A DNA stretch of 64,000 nt from Sphingomonas sp. Leaf407 (GCF_001425385.1 NZ_LMQO01000004.1:62001-126000), one strand, 5' to 3'. Numbered from the stretch's first letter, positions 8,409-18,800 are shown. Made by a program: numbers and translations. The notes: generated by a model not told the origin, from the sequence alone.

Positions 8409-9839
8409 TCAGGCGGGCCGCCGCCGCACGAGCAGCAACAGCACCGCCAGCATCGCGCCCGCCACCACCGCCCAGATCGCCAGCCCCTGCCACGGGGTAT
8501 AGCCCAGCCATTCGTCGGCGACGGTGCGCAGATAGCCCGGATCGAACCGTTCGGCGAACACGCCGTCGCGCACTGCGCGCTCGACGCTGCCCGGCGCGGT
8601 GATCTCGGCGCTGGCGATCGCCATGTTGAGCACGATCGATCCTGCCAGCAACGCCGCCACCGCCAGCCGCGACCAGCGCAGCGCTCTCGCCCAGAACATG
8701 CCGATGCCGAGGCACAGGAACCCGACCGCCGGCAGCGCATGGCGCGGCCCGGTCGCATTGCCGCCGTCCCAGTAATAATAGGAGGCGTTGATGAGGAACG
8801 GCAGCACCGCCCCGCCCAGCGCCAGCCATCCGACCGCGCGGGTGCGCGCATCGGCGATCAGCATCGCGATCCCGAATGGCGCGACGATCAGGATCGGCGC
8901 GACCCACAGCATTCCCCGCCGCTCGCCGAAGGTCAGTTGATACAGGACATCGGGCTTGGGATAGGTCAGCCCGAACAGCCCCTCCTGCATCCCTGCGAAA
9001 TCGGTGACGCCCGAATAGCCGAGGCGAAACACCGTCCCGAACGCGAACCAGTTATAGCCGAGCAGCAGGACCAGCGCGCTCGCCCCCGCCGCCAGCACGA
9101 TACCGCAGGCGCGCACCTGTTCGGCGCGGTTCCGGTCGCGCAGGCTCCATAGCGCGTACAGCCCGACCGGCAGTCCGGCGATCAGCGCCGAATGCTCGAT
9201 CAGCACCGCCCAGCCCAGCGCCAGCCCGGCAACCAGCGGATAGCGCCACGGGATCGCGGGCGACGCGCTCCCCCGCCACACCGCCCAGCCGGCGATCACC
9301 AGCAACGCCGCGACCGGCGCATGGCCGAAGATCGTCGTCGACCATCCCCAGACGGTGGTGCCCAGCCCATAGCTCAGCGCCGCGACCACGCCCGCGCTTC
9401 GGTCGCCGGTCAGCCCCCCGACCCAGCCGTAGAGCAGCATCGCCGCCAGCGCGGTAAGGCCGGCACACACCAATGCCGCGACCAGCCGGATACGGATTTT
9501 CAGGAAGCGGTTGAAGCCGGGGTCCTCGAACGCCGGGGTATAGTCGCTCGACGTCACCCCCGACACCCGGTCGGCCACCGCGACGACCGGCAGCGCGAGC
9601 AAGGTCATGCCCGGCGCCTTATCCGAATAATAATGCTCGCCGAACCGTGCCTTGTCGATCGTCAGCGGCGCGTAACGGTCGATCGTCGCATCGCCCTGTT
9701 CGACGATCGCGATCGCGGCGAACATCCGCACCGCATTGTTCGGGTTAAATTCCCACGATCCGAACCACGCGCACGAAAACCATGTCAGCAGCAGGATCGC
9801 CCAGGCGACGGGATCGCGCTGCAACGGCGGGGTCGGCAT
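8409..9839 (-). CDS. Polytopic membrane protein, GT39/GT87-like
   Basis: A 476-residue protein with about ten hydrophobic spans, for example PVAWAILLLTWFSCAWF at the start and VVAGAMLAVLLLLV at the end. After the first span there is a polar loop with FNPNNAVRMFAAIAIVEQGD and then RFGEHYYSDKAPGMTLLALP. The acidic residues and the YSDKxPG segment resemble the first periplasmic loop of GT-C, dolichyl-phosphate-mannosyltransferase-like proteins. It would move a sugar from a lipid carrier onto an acceptor in the periplasm. Convergent with the sulfotransferase-like gene (4-base gap) and 25 bases downstream of the Pit transporter gene. Specific function unknown. Confidence 0.6.
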   Translation of the reverse strand: MPTPPLQRDPVAWAILLLTWFSCAWFGSWEFNPNNAVRMFAAIAIVEQGDATIDRYAPLTIDKARFGEHYYSDKAPGMTLLALPVVAVADRVSGVTSSDYTPAFEDPGFNRFLKIRIRLVAALVCAGLTALAAMLLYGWVGGLTGDRSAGVVAALSYGLGTTVWGWSTTIFGHAPVAALLVIAGWAVWRGSASPAIPWRYPLVAGLALGWAVLIEHSALIAGLPVGLYALWSLRDRNRAEQVRACGIVLAAGASALVLLLGYNWFAFGTVFRLGYSGVTDFAGMQEGLFGLTYPKPDVLYQLTFGERRGMLWVAPILIVAPFGIAMLIADARTRAVGWLALGGAVLPFLINASYYYWDGGNATGPRHALPAVGFLCLGIGMFWARALRWSRLAVAALLAGSIVLNMAIASAEITAPGSVERAVRDGVFAERFDPGYLRTVADEWLGYTPWQGLAIWAVVAGAMLAVLLLLVRRRPA

Positions 9840-9864
9840 GGTCCTGCGTTCCCCGCCGCCGAAA

Positions 9865-11475
9865 TCAGAACAGCTTGTTGAGCAGGAAGTACAGCGACCC
9901 CGACAGCAACACCGACACCGGCAGCGTCAGCACCCATGCCATCAGCAGGTTGCGCACCGTCGCCATCTGCAACCCCGACCGGTTGGCCGCCATCGTTCCG
10001 GCCACGCCCGACGACAGGACATGCGTGGTCGACACCGGCAGGCCGAGGCTGTCGGCGCCGAAGATCGTGCCCATCGCCACCAGTTCGGCCGACGCGCCCT
10101 GCGCATAGGTCAGGTGGGTCTTGCCGATCTTCTCGCCGACCGTCACGACGATCCGCTTCCACCCGACCATGGTGCCGAGCCCGAGCGCGAAGGCGACCGC
10201 GACCTTCACCCACAGCGGGATGAAACGCGTGCCCGAATCGAGCGAGCCGCGATATTCGGTCAGCACCTGCTTGTCGGCGTCGGTCAGCGCCAGCGCATTC
10301 TCCTTCGACAGCCGCTTGATCGCTTCCGACGTCAGATACATGTCGTTGCGCATGTTGCCGCTGACCGCGGCGGGCACCTTGGCCAGACGGCCATATTCGC
10401 GGACCTGCTGGTCGATCGTGCCGATCAGCGTCGATACGGCGGGCACGGTGTCGGCAGCGATCTTGTGCGAGGCGATGTAGCTTTGCGCCTGGGTGCGGGC
10501 AGTCGCTTCGTCGGGCGCGGCCTGCACCTGCGCACGCGGGCCGAGCACGCGGAGCGCGGCGGCGCTGTTGGTGGCGAACTGCGCCTCATATTGCGCGGGC
10601 ACCGCGCGGTTGAGCGCATAGGCGGTGGGCACCGTGCCGATCAGGATCAGCATGATGAGCCCCATGCCCTTCTGCCCGTCGTTCGATCCATGGGCGAAGC
10701 TGACGCCGGTGCAGGTAAAGATCAGCAGGCAGCGGATCCACAGCGGCGGCGGCGTATCGGCGACCGGTGCTTCATACAGCGCGCGGTTGCGCACCAGCGT
10801 CTTCATCGCAAGAAACAGCAACGCCGCCACGCCGAAACCGATCGCTGGCGATACCAGCAGCGCCTTGCCGATGTCCGCCGCCTTGTCCCAGTCGACGCCG
10901 GCCGAACCGCTGCGCCCCTGGATGATCGCATTCGCCACGCCGACGCCGATGATCGATCCGATCAGCGTGTGCGACGACGACGACGGAATGCCGAGCGCCC
11001 AGGTGGCGAGGTTCCACACGATCGCCGCGATCAGCAGCGCGAACACCATCGCGAAGCCCGACGCCGATCCGGCGCCAAGGATCAGCTCGACCGGCAGCAG
11101 CGAGATGATCCCAAACGCCACCGCCCCCGTCGACAACAGCACGCCGAGGAAATTGAACACCCCGGACCACACAACGGCGACATGCGCCGGCATCGAATTG
11201 GTGTAGATCACGGTGGCGACCGCATTGGCGGTGTCGTGAAAGCCGTTGACGAATTCGAAGCCGAGCGCGATCACCAGCGCCAGCAACAGCAGCGCGAAGG
11301 GCATCAGCGTCAGCGGATCGACGCTGACGGCGGCGGCATCGCGATAGACGTTGTAGAACACGTATCCGAGCGCGGCGATGATCGCCACAACGAACCCAAG
11401 GGAACCGGCACGACCGAAATTGTCGTCCAGTTTCGGGCCGGGGCGTCCATCCCGCTCCAGCGCTGCGCTCGTCAT
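9865..11475 (-). CDS. pit: Inorganic phosphate transporter, Pit family
   Basis: A 536-residue inner-membrane protein. The duplicated Pit signature is visible: FVNGFHDTANAVATVIYTNS in the N-terminal half and GADSLGLPVSTTHVLSSGVA in the C-terminal half. A long hydrophilic central loop, roughly residues 290 to 400, separates the two halves. It imports phosphate, as metal phosphate, with protons. I chose the ATG at 11475, preceded by AGGGGA, because the longer frame adds 19 residues outside the family. No PhoU-like partner gene is adjacent. The long central insert makes it bigger than E. coli PitA but is seen in many proteobacterial members. Confidence 0.9.
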   Translation of the reverse strand: MTSAALERDGRPGPKLDDNFGRAGSLGFVVAIIAALGYVFYNVYRDAAAVSVDPLTLMPFALLLLALVIALGFEFVNGFHDTANAVATVIYTNSMPAHVAVVWSGVFNFLGVLLSTGAVAFGIISLLPVELILGAGSASGFAMVFALLIAAIVWNLATWALGIPSSSSHTLIGSIIGVGVANAIIQGRSGSAGVDWDKAADIGKALLVSPAIGFGVAALLFLAMKTLVRNRALYEAPVADTPPPLWIRCLLIFTCTGVSFAHGSNDGQKGMGLIMLILIGTVPTAYALNRAVPAQYEAQFATNSAAALRVLGPRAQVQAAPDEATARTQAQSYIASHKIAADTVPAVSTLIGTIDQQVREYGRLAKVPAAVSGNMRNDMYLTSEAIKRLSKENALALTDADKQVLTEYRGSLDSGTRFIPLWVKVAVAFALGLGTMVGWKRIVVTVGEKIGKTHLTYAQGASAELVAMGTIFGADSLGLPVSTTHVLSSGVAGTMAANRSGLQMATVRNLLMAWVLTLPVSVLLSGSLYFLLNKLF

Positions 11476-11638
11476 CGATATTCCCCTGCCGAATGAACGG
11501 GTCGTCCTATCGACGAAGTGTGACAGCTTCACACCGCCCGGGTGTCGGCATCGCGCCGGGCGAGCGGCCCATAGCGGATGGATCAGGCTTTGGCGATATT
11601 GTTCGGTCGCATCGCCGGCACCCCGCCGGCGGCCGCGA

Positions 11639-14323
11639 TCAGCCGGGCGGAACCGGCGTGATGACGACCCGCGCCGGGACCAGTCCGTCGGCCTCGGCGA
11701 TCAGCGTGATCGGCCCCCGCGCGCCTTCGTTGGCGCGGACGATCGCCAGCGCCTTGCCGTTGAAGGCATGCCGCACCGCCGAGGGAAAGGCGGTCAGGTC
11801 GGTCGGATCGCCGTTGTCGGTCGCGACCAGCACGCCCGGCCCCTCCACCCGGAAGCGGACCGGCGGCTTGGCCGCCGGCGCGATCCGCTGCGCCGCATCG
11901 ACCACGTCGAGCGTAACGAAGGCGAGGTCGCGGCCGTCCGCGGTGATCCGGTTGCGATCGACGCTGGCCTTCAACGCAGTCGCCGCACCGGTCGTCGCCA
12001 CGGTTTCGCTCGCCCATGGCTGGCCGTTCTTCCACGTCACGACCTTCACCTCGCCCGGCTGGTACGTCACGAAATCCCAGCGGAAGCGATAGGCATAGGG
12101 CGCGCGCTTCACCCGGCCCTGCGATACGCCGTTCACGAACAGCTCCGCCTCGTCCGCCGAGCTGAACACCTGCACCGGCGTCACCTGACCCTCGCGGCCG
12201 GGCCAGCTCCAGTGCGGCAGGATATGCGCGAATTTCAGGGTGGGCCGCCAGCGCGCCTGATACAGCCAGTAGCGGTCCTTCGGAAAACCGGCGAGATCGA
12301 CGATCCCCGAATAGGAGCTGCGCGAGGTATAATAGGGCGTCGGCTCGCCCAGATAATCGAAGCCGGTCCACACGAACTCGCCCGCGACTCCCGGATTCTG
12401 GTCGATCGCCGACCATTCGCGGTCGGGCGTCGATCCGAAATCGGCGGCGTGCAGTTCATACGCGCTCACCTGATGCGTTACCGGATCGCCGCCCGAGCCG
12501 GGGCGTACCGGTCCGCTGACGCTGCCCGACACCGGGAACAGATATTCGCCGCGACTGCTCAGCGCCGACGCGCTCTCGCTCTCGAACAATACCTTGGTCG
12601 GGAATTTCGCGCGGAAACCGGGATATTGTCCCGGCAGCGTGCGGATGCCGCCGCCCTGATAGTTGATGTTGATGACGTCGACTTCGGCCGGAAGCGGCAT
12701 GTCGGGCTTGGCATAGTTCATCGCGGTCGTCGTCGGCCGCGTATCCTCCTGCCGCACGATCGACACCAGTTCGCGTGCGATCTTCGCCCCCTCCTCGCCG
12801 GTATATTGCTCGCCCACCTCGTTGCCGACACTCCACAGCATGATCGACGGGTGGTTGCGGTCGCGCCGCAGCATCGCGCGCAGATCGGCTTCGTGCCAGT
12901 CGGGAAAGATCAGGTGGAAATCGAGCGGGGTTTTCTTGCGCTCCCACGAATCGAACACCTCGTCGATCACGAGGAAGCCCATGCGATCGGTCAGTTCGAG
13001 CAGCCCCGGTGCCGGCGGATTGTGGCTCAGCCGGATCGCATTGACGCCCATCTCGCGCAGGATCTCCAACTGCCGCTCGGCCGCGCGCATGTTGAACGCC
13101 GCGCCGATCGCGCCGAGGTCATGGTGGTTGTTGACGCCGTTCAGCGTCACCGCCTCGCCATTGACCAGAACGCCCCGCGCACCTTCGAACCGGATGTCGC
13201 GCACGCCGAAGCGCGTCTCGTAGCTGTCGACCAGCCGCCCGTTCCGCCGCACCTGCGATACCGCGACATAGCGGTTGGGTGCCTGTGTCGGCGGCGGTCC
13301 CCACAGCCGCGGATGGGCGATGATGGTACGCCCGTCGAACCGGGCGGTCGCCTTTGCCGCCACCGTCTGCCGCACCGGCGCGATCCGCGCCACCGCCTTG
13401 CCCGAGCGCGCACCATTGGCGTCGAGTGCATAGAGGTCGCTCGTCACCTCGACGGTCGCGGGGGTGGTGCCGTCATTGTCGACGCTCAGCGCCAGCGTGA
13501 CCTCGGCCGCCTCCTTCGACACGCTGGGCGTCCGCACGACGCTGCCCCATTGCGCGACATGCACCGGCCGGGTCTTTACCAGCCACACGTCGCGGTACAG
13601 GCCGGCGCCGGGATACCAGCGCGCCGATTCGGGCGGATTGTCGAGCCGGATCGACAACTGGTTGCGCTGGCCCGGCACGACATAGGGCGTCAGGTCGAGC
13701 CGCCAGCTATTATAGCCATAGGGCCAGCCGCCGACGAGATGCCCGTTCAGCCAGACGGTGGCATAGGCCATCGCCCCTTCGACATCGAGGAACACCGATT
13801 TGCCGCGATCGGCGGCGGCGATGTCGATCGTCCGGCGATACCATGCCGGCCCCCAGGTCCTGAGCCGCCCCATGCCGCCATAGGGACCATCCTTCAGAAA
13901 CGGTCCGGCGATCGCCCAGTCGTGCGGCAACCGCACCCGTTGCCACGCGGCATCGTCGAAGGTCGCACGGACATAGGCGACGTCGCTGCCCGGATCGCCC
14001 GCCGGCCGGACATGGCGCTTCGCCGGATCGGCGATGAAGGCATTGGCGCTGGGCAGGATCCACGGTTTCAACACCCGCTGGTTCGCCGCGTCGACCACGA
14101 CCGCCGCATCGGGCATGGCGTCGGCGACCTTGCCGTCGGCGCTGCGCTCGACCGCCGGCCGCACGTCGTAGCGCAGGTCGACGGTGTTCCCCGCCGGATC
14201 GCCCTGCTGGAACCGCCACTCGTCCAGCCGGATGCGTTGCGTCTGGGCCTCGGCGACCGGACTGACCAATATCGTCAGCACGATCGCGCAGGCGGCGTAC
14301 CGATGATCGGGATACCGCGGCAT
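11639..14323 (-). CDS. Glycoside hydrolase family 2 (beta-galactosidase-like), secreted
   Basis: An 894-residue protein with a signal peptide (ACAIVLTILVSPVAEAQ). Family features in order: a jelly-roll sugar-binding domain with LPHDWAIAGPF; Ig-like domains; and a TIM barrel with LNGVNNHHDLGAIG, RLSHNPP, the acid/base motif WSVGNEVG (Glu near 502) and the nucleophile segment FESESASALSSRGEY (Glu near 583). A C-terminal part resembles the DUF4982 and Ig-like tail of beta-galactosidases. It should release beta-galactosyl or related residues in the periplasm. The ATG at 14323 has AAGGAGAG upstream. It is divergent from the GH43 gene, and the gap between them carries operator-like palindromes. Confidence 0.88.
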   Translation of the reverse strand: MPRYPDHRYAACAIVLTILVSPVAEAQTQRIRLDEWRFQQGDPAGNTVDLRYDVRPAVERSADGKVADAMPDAAVVVDAANQRVLKPWILPSANAFIADPAKRHVRPAGDPGSDVAYVRATFDDAAWQRVRLPHDWAIAGPFLKDGPYGGMGRLRTWGPAWYRRTIDIAAADRGKSVFLDVEGAMAYATVWLNGHLVGGWPYGYNSWRLDLTPYVVPGQRNQLSIRLDNPPESARWYPGAGLYRDVWLVKTRPVHVAQWGSVVRTPSVSKEAAEVTLALSVDNDGTTPATVEVTSDLYALDANGARSGKAVARIAPVRQTVAAKATARFDGRTIIAHPRLWGPPPTQAPNRYVAVSQVRRNGRLVDSYETRFGVRDIRFEGARGVLVNGEAVTLNGVNNHHDLGAIGAAFNMRAAERQLEILREMGVNAIRLSHNPPAPGLLELTDRMGFLVIDEVFDSWERKKTPLDFHLIFPDWHEADLRAMLRRDRNHPSIMLWSVGNEVGEQYTGEEGAKIARELVSIVRQEDTRPTTTAMNYAKPDMPLPAEVDVININYQGGGIRTLPGQYPGFRAKFPTKVLFESESASALSSRGEYLFPVSGSVSGPVRPGSGGDPVTHQVSAYELHAADFGSTPDREWSAIDQNPGVAGEFVWTGFDYLGEPTPYYTSRSSYSGIVDLAGFPKDRYWLYQARWRPTLKFAHILPHWSWPGREGQVTPVQVFSSADEAELFVNGVSQGRVKRAPYAYRFRWDFVTYQPGEVKVVTWKNGQPWASETVATTGAATALKASVDRNRITADGRDLAFVTLDVVDAAQRIAPAAKPPVRFRVEGPGVLVATDNGDPTDLTAFPSAVRHAFNGKALAIVRANEGARGPITLIAEADGLVPARVVITPVPPG

Positions 14324-14429
14324 TGTCTCTCCTTGGGCCGGATTATTTCTCGTTACCGCTATCATCCCCGGCGATCGAGCGATCGTCAACCTGCCATATG
14401 CCGTCCGTGGTTTGGCATCCGCCCGTGAT

Positions 14430-14443
14430 ATTGTAAGACCAAT
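14430..14443 (-). promoter_or_regulatory. GntR-type operator-like palindrome, GH2/GH43 gap
   Basis: On the minus strand this reads ATTGGTCTTACAAT, an inverted repeat with ATTG and CAAT ends, resembling the TGGTCnnACCA sites of FadR-subfamily GntR regulators. The half ATTGGTCT recurs in the palindrome at 15713-15731 upstream of the TonB receptor. It lies about 107 bases upstream of the GH2 start. Confidence 0.4.
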
Positions 14444-14486
14444 GACCACGCCATCCCAAGCGAACGCGACCTTGCCCAACCGGCGG

Positions 14487-14500
14487 TGATAGCGCTAACG
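14487..14500 (+). promoter_or_regulatory. LacI-type operator-like site, GH2/GH43 gap
   Basis: TGATAGCGCTAACG, centred on the palindrome TAGCGCTA, fits the TGnTAGCGCTAnC pattern of LacI-family sugar repressors. It lies 42 bases upstream of the GH43 start and in the divergent control region of GH2. A nearly identical site is at 15744-15757 before the TonB receptor. Confidence 0.6.
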
Positions 14501-14541
14501 ATCGGCCTGACCACCGGCGATGGCGGCGATCAGGAGAGACG

Positions 14542-15645
14542 ATGACCAGAATGACTTGGGCGGCGACCATGTCCGCCGCGATGCTCGCGTCGTGTACCAC
14601 CACGGCCCCGACCCCGCCCGTGACGGCCAGTGCCGCCGCCCCCGCCGCCCGGTCCGATCCGGCGCGCTATCTGTCGCAGCCGCTGGTCAGCGAAATCTAC
14701 ACCGCCGACCCCTCGGCACATGTGTGGAACGGCAAGATCTACGTCTATCCCAGCCACGACATCGACGGGCCGACCCCCGAGGACGATCTGGGCGCGCATT
14801 TCGAGATGCGTGACTATCGCGTGATGAGCATGGACCGCGTCGGCGGACCGGTCACGCTGCATCCGGTCGCGCTCGACGTGACGCAGGTGCCATGGGCCGC
14901 CAGCCAGATGTGGGCGCCCGATGCCGCGAAGAAGGGCGATACCTATTATCTCTATTTCCCGGCCAAGGACCGGCAGGGCGCGTTCCGCATCGGCGTCGCC
15001 ACCTCGAAATCGCCGACCGGCCCGTTCGTGCCCAACCCCCAGCCGATCAAGGGCAGCTTCTCGATCGATCCGGCGGTGTTCACCGACGACGACGGTCGCA
15101 GCTATATGTATTTCGGCGGAATCTGGGGCGGACAGTTGCAGCGCAACACCACCGGCACCTACGACCCGAACGGCTCCAAGACCGACCTGATGGCCGACGA
15201 CAAGCCGGCCCTCATGCCCAAGGTCGCCGCGCTCGACGGCAGCATGACCGAATTCGCCGAGGCCCCGCGCGACGTCGTGATCCTCGATCCGCAGGGCAAG
15301 CCGCTGCTCGGCGGCGATCACGACCGGCGTTTCTTCGAAGCGTCGTGGATGCACAAATATAACGGCAAATATTATTTCAGCTATTCCACCGGCGATACGC
15401 ATTACATCAACTATGCGATCGGCACCTCGCCCTACGGACCGTTCACCTATACCGGCCGCATCCTCGATCCGGTCGAGGGCTGGACGACGCATCATTCGAT
15501 CGTGAAGGCGAACGGCAAATGGTGGCTGTTCTATGCCGATACGCAATTGTCGGGACAGACGCGGCTGCGCAACGTCAAGGTGACGGAACTGACCTATAAT
15601 CCCGACGGCACGATCGTGACGATCGACCCGATGCGCCGTCGCTGA
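14542..15645 (+). CDS. Glycoside hydrolase family 43 lipoprotein
   Basis: A 367-residue enzyme with a five-bladed beta-propeller pattern. The signal ends in MLASC, a lipobox, so it is probably anchored in a membrane. Catalytic-region motifs of GH43 include YTADPSAHVWNGKIYVYPSH near the start (base Asp), SIDPAVFTDDDGRSYMYFGG (pKa-modulating Asp) and MTEFAEAPRDV or EASWMHKYNGKYYFSYS (candidate acid Glu). Family members act on arabinosyl, xylosyl or galactosyl linkages; the exact specificity cannot be read here. It is divergent from GH2 and followed by a TonB receptor in the same orientation, forming a glycan-degradation unit. Confidence 0.85.
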   Translation: MTRMTWAATMSAAMLASCTTTAPTPPVTASAAAPAARSDPARYLSQPLVSEIYTADPSAHVWNGKIYVYPSHDIDGPTPEDDLGAHFEMRDYRVMSMDRVGGPVTLHPVALDVTQVPWAASQMWAPDAAKKGDTYYLYFPAKDRQGAFRIGVATSKSPTGPFVPNPQPIKGSFSIDPAVFTDDDGRSYMYFGGIWGGQLQRNTTGTYDPNGSKTDLMADDKPALMPKVAALDGSMTEFAEAPRDVVILDPQGKPLLGGDHDRRFFEASWMHKYNGKYYFSYSTGDTHYINYAIGTSPYGPFTYTGRILDPVEGWTTHHSIVKANGKWWLFYADTQLSGQTRLRNVKVTELTYNPDGTIVTIDPMRRR

Positions 15646-15655
15646 CCCGGCCGGC

Positions 15656-15681
15656 TGCCGCCCGGTTTCGGCCGGGCGGCA
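15656..15681 (+). terminator. Strong hairpin after GH43, without T-run
   Basis: A perfect 10-base stem (TGCCGCCCGG with its complement) and a 6-base loop begin 11 bases after the GH43 stop. No T-tract follows, so it may be a transcript-stabilising hairpin or an inefficient terminator separating GH43 from the receptor promoter. Confidence 0.5.
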
Positions 15682-15712
15682 CGCCAGACCGGTTGCGGCA
15701 AGACGATTCATA

Positions 15713-15731
15713 CAATTGGTCTAGCCAGTTG
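15713..15731 (+). promoter_or_regulatory. GntR-type operator-like palindrome upstream of TonB receptor
   Basis: CAATTGGTCTAGCCAGTTG is an imperfect inverted repeat (CAAnTGG and CCAnTTG). It shares ATTGGTCT with the site at 14430-14443. It lies just upstream of a LacI-like site and may overlap the receptor promoter. Confidence 0.45.
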
Positions 15732-15743
15732 ACGCAACCCATC

Positions 15744-15757
15744 TGATAGCGCTACCA
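15744..15757 (+). promoter_or_regulatory. LacI-type operator-like site upstream of TonB receptor
   Basis: TGATAGCGCTACCA fully fits TGnTAGCGCTAnCA. It lies 47 bases before the receptor start and matches the site at 14487-14500 over its first 11 bases. No LacI-family gene is in the window, so the regulator would act in trans. Confidence 0.65.
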
Positions 15758-15804
15758 CCTTTCCATCAGACCGCGAATCCGCGGCGTCATTGGGGAGAGG
15801 TTTC

Positions 15805-18800
15805 ATGGCCACCACGGGTTTGTTGCGTCGCGCGGGTTCGGTCTCGATGCTGTTGCTGGGCACCACCGCCTGGCCGGTGCTGGCGCAGACCACCACCCCG
15901 CCGACCGCCACCGTCGTCACCGAAACCACCGCCGCCGAGGCGCAGGCACAGGATGGTGCCGGCGCGACCCAGCCGACCGCGATCGATTCGACCGCGCAGG
16001 CCCCGGCCGACCCGTCCACCACCGGCAATGACGACATCGTCGTTACCGGCTACCGCGCGTCGCTGACCAGCCAGACGAACGCCAAGCGCAATTCGATCGG
16101 CTTCACCGACACGATCTTCGCCGAGGACATCGGCAAGTTCCCCGACACCAACATCGCCGAATCGGTCAACCGCATCCCCGGCGTGACCATCAGCCGCGAA
16201 GTGACCGGCGAAGGCGCCAACGTCGCGATCCGCGGCCTTGGCACCAACTTCACCCGCGTGCTGCTGAACGGCGCGCCGGCGGCGATCGCCTCGGTCCGCT
16301 TCGATGCGCAGAGCACGAATCGCGAAGTCGATCTCGACCTGATCCCGACCGAGTTGTTCACGCAGTTGACCGTCAGCAAGTCGCCGACCGCCAGCCAGAT
16401 CGAAGGGGGTGCCGCCGGCACCGTCAACCTGCGTTCGGCACGGCCGTTCGACAATCCCAAGCCCTATATCAGCTATGGCCTTCAGGGTTCGAAGGTCAGC
16501 ACCGCCGACAAATGGGGCTATCGCGGCCATGTGCTGGCCAGCGCGACCTTCGGCGACTTCGGCATTCTCGTCGGCGGCGCGGCGGTCAAGAACCAGTTCC
16601 GCGTCGACGGGTTCGAGACGGTCGGCTGGACCAACCCCAATCTGACCGCCGCACAGAGCAGCTCGGCGACCCGCAACGCGACCGGCGGCGGCAACTTCAC
16701 CATTCCGACGACCGTCCCCGCCAATGCCGGCAACGGCCTGATCGCCGGTACGGTGATCGATCAGGCGTTCCTGCTGCGCAACAATCCGGGTGCGACGATC
16801 GACCAGATCGACAACGGCATCCTGCCGCGCCTCGGCCGGCCGCGCACTGAAATCGGCGAACGCACCCGCTACAACGGCCTCGTCAGCCTCGAATGGCGGC
16901 CAAGCGACGCACTGCACTTCTATGTCGATGGCATGTACGCCAAGCGCGATACCGAATTCACCCGCACCGCGATGAACTGGGCGGTGCGCAACGGCGCGGC
17001 GATCCCGCTCAACACCACCTATGACAAGACCGACTGTTCGGCCGGTTGCACCGTCACCGGTGGCACCTATGCCAATGCGCAGTTCTTCCTCGAATATCGC
17101 CCCTACAAGGACACGCAGGACTATTGGGGCGTGAACCCCGGTGCCGAGTTCGTCGTCAACGATTTCATCAAGGGCGACCTGCAGGCCAACTACACGCAGA
17201 GCAACTTCCGCCGCGAAAGCCCGACCTTCCTCGTCATCACCCCGCCGAGCAGCGGAACGACCGTCACCTACAAGAACGACGGCGGCATTCCGTCGATCAC
17301 CAGCAACGTCGATCTCAACAATCCGGCCAATTTCGGCTGGGCGGGCGGCGGCCGCGTCAACCTGAACGGCGAGGAGCGCAAGACCGAGACGCGCGGCATC
17401 CGCGGCAGCCTGTTGTTCGGCGACGAAAAGCGTTTCAGCGTCCGCGTCGGCGGCGCCTATGACGACGTCAGCCGCCGGATCACGCCGTTCGACAACACCA
17501 TTCCGTGGCAGGCCGCAATCTGTGGCAACAACCCCAGCGTGGTGCTGCCCAGCCCGAACCGCCAGCCGATCTGCGACGGCGCCAACGTGCCCGGCACGGT
17601 CGCACCCTCGGGCTATCCGACCTATCCGGCGTACGGCACGGCGGCGACCGTCGGCGGCGCGCCGCTCGTCTATCGCGGGTCGATCATCCCGACGGCGGCG
17701 GTCCCCTCCTATCTGCTGCCCGGCGACAATGGCTTCGTCACCGTCGACTGGAACAAGGTGAAGGCGGCGACCGGGTACGACCAGTTGCTCGCCGGCGCGA
17801 CCGAGACGGGGGCGGGCAGCAGCGGCGCCAACGGCGGCCTGATCCGCGAAAAGGTGACGGGCACCTTCGTCGAGATGAACGGCGTGTTCGACGTGGGCGA
17901 CGAGGACACCATCCGCCTGAACGGCGGCGTGCGCTATGTCCGTACCGAACAGGTCGTCGGCGGGCGCACCACCGTGCCCAATCCGCTCAACACGCGGAAC
18001 GGCGTGACCTGCCCGGGCAGCAGCGCCAACAACTTCGCGCTCGACGGGTCGTGCTATGCGCCGATCATCAACTTCACCGAGACGAACCGGCTCTATTCCA
18101 ACTTCCTGCCCTCGGCGAGCATCGCCTACAACTTCGGGCGCAAGGCGGTGGCGCGCGGCTCGATCTCGCGGACGATGACCCGGCCCGATCCGAACCAGCT
18201 CCTGCCCGGCGCCAGCTTCGTCCAGCCCTCGGCCGACGTCGGCACGCTCGGCAACAACGCGCTTAACCCGTATATCTCGGACAATATCGACCTCGGGTTC
18301 GAATATTATACCGGCGGCGAAGGCGTGATCGCGGTGGCGGCGTTCCGCAAGTCGATCACCGGCTTCACCATCAACGGCGTCAACACCGTTCCCTTCTCGA
18401 CGCTCGAACCCTTCGGCATCACCTTCTCGTCGCTGACGCAGGCGCAGCAGCAGGCGCTGATCGATCGCGCCCGCCCCTCGGGCATCGCCCCCGAACAGGT
18501 GCTGATCCAGATCCAGCAGCAGGTGAACGCCAACGGCAAGCTGAAGGTCAACGGTCTGGAATTCCAGATCACCCAGCCGCTCGACTTCCTGACGCGCCAT
18601 ATCGGCGTCGAGGGCTTCGGCGTGCAGGGCAACCTGACGCTGATCGACCAGAAGGGTGAAGGCACCGGCGCCCCCGCCGTCGCGCTAGGCGTCGCCCCCA
18701 CCACCTATACGCTGACCGGCTATTACGAGGGCAACGGCCTGTCGACGCGGCTGACCTACACCTACAACGAAGGGTCGCAGGGTTCGGGGCTGAACCAGAA

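Noticed and set aside
11378..14428. A 1016-codon open frame on the plus strand opposite GH2
   Set aside because: It is rich in Arg, Pro and Gly with no motif, and the opposite strand encodes a complete GH2 enzyme; it is a GC-rich shadow.
15787..18600. A 937-codon open frame opposite the first TonB receptor
   Set aside because: The composition is that of an antisense shadow and the receptor frame is complete with all family motifs.
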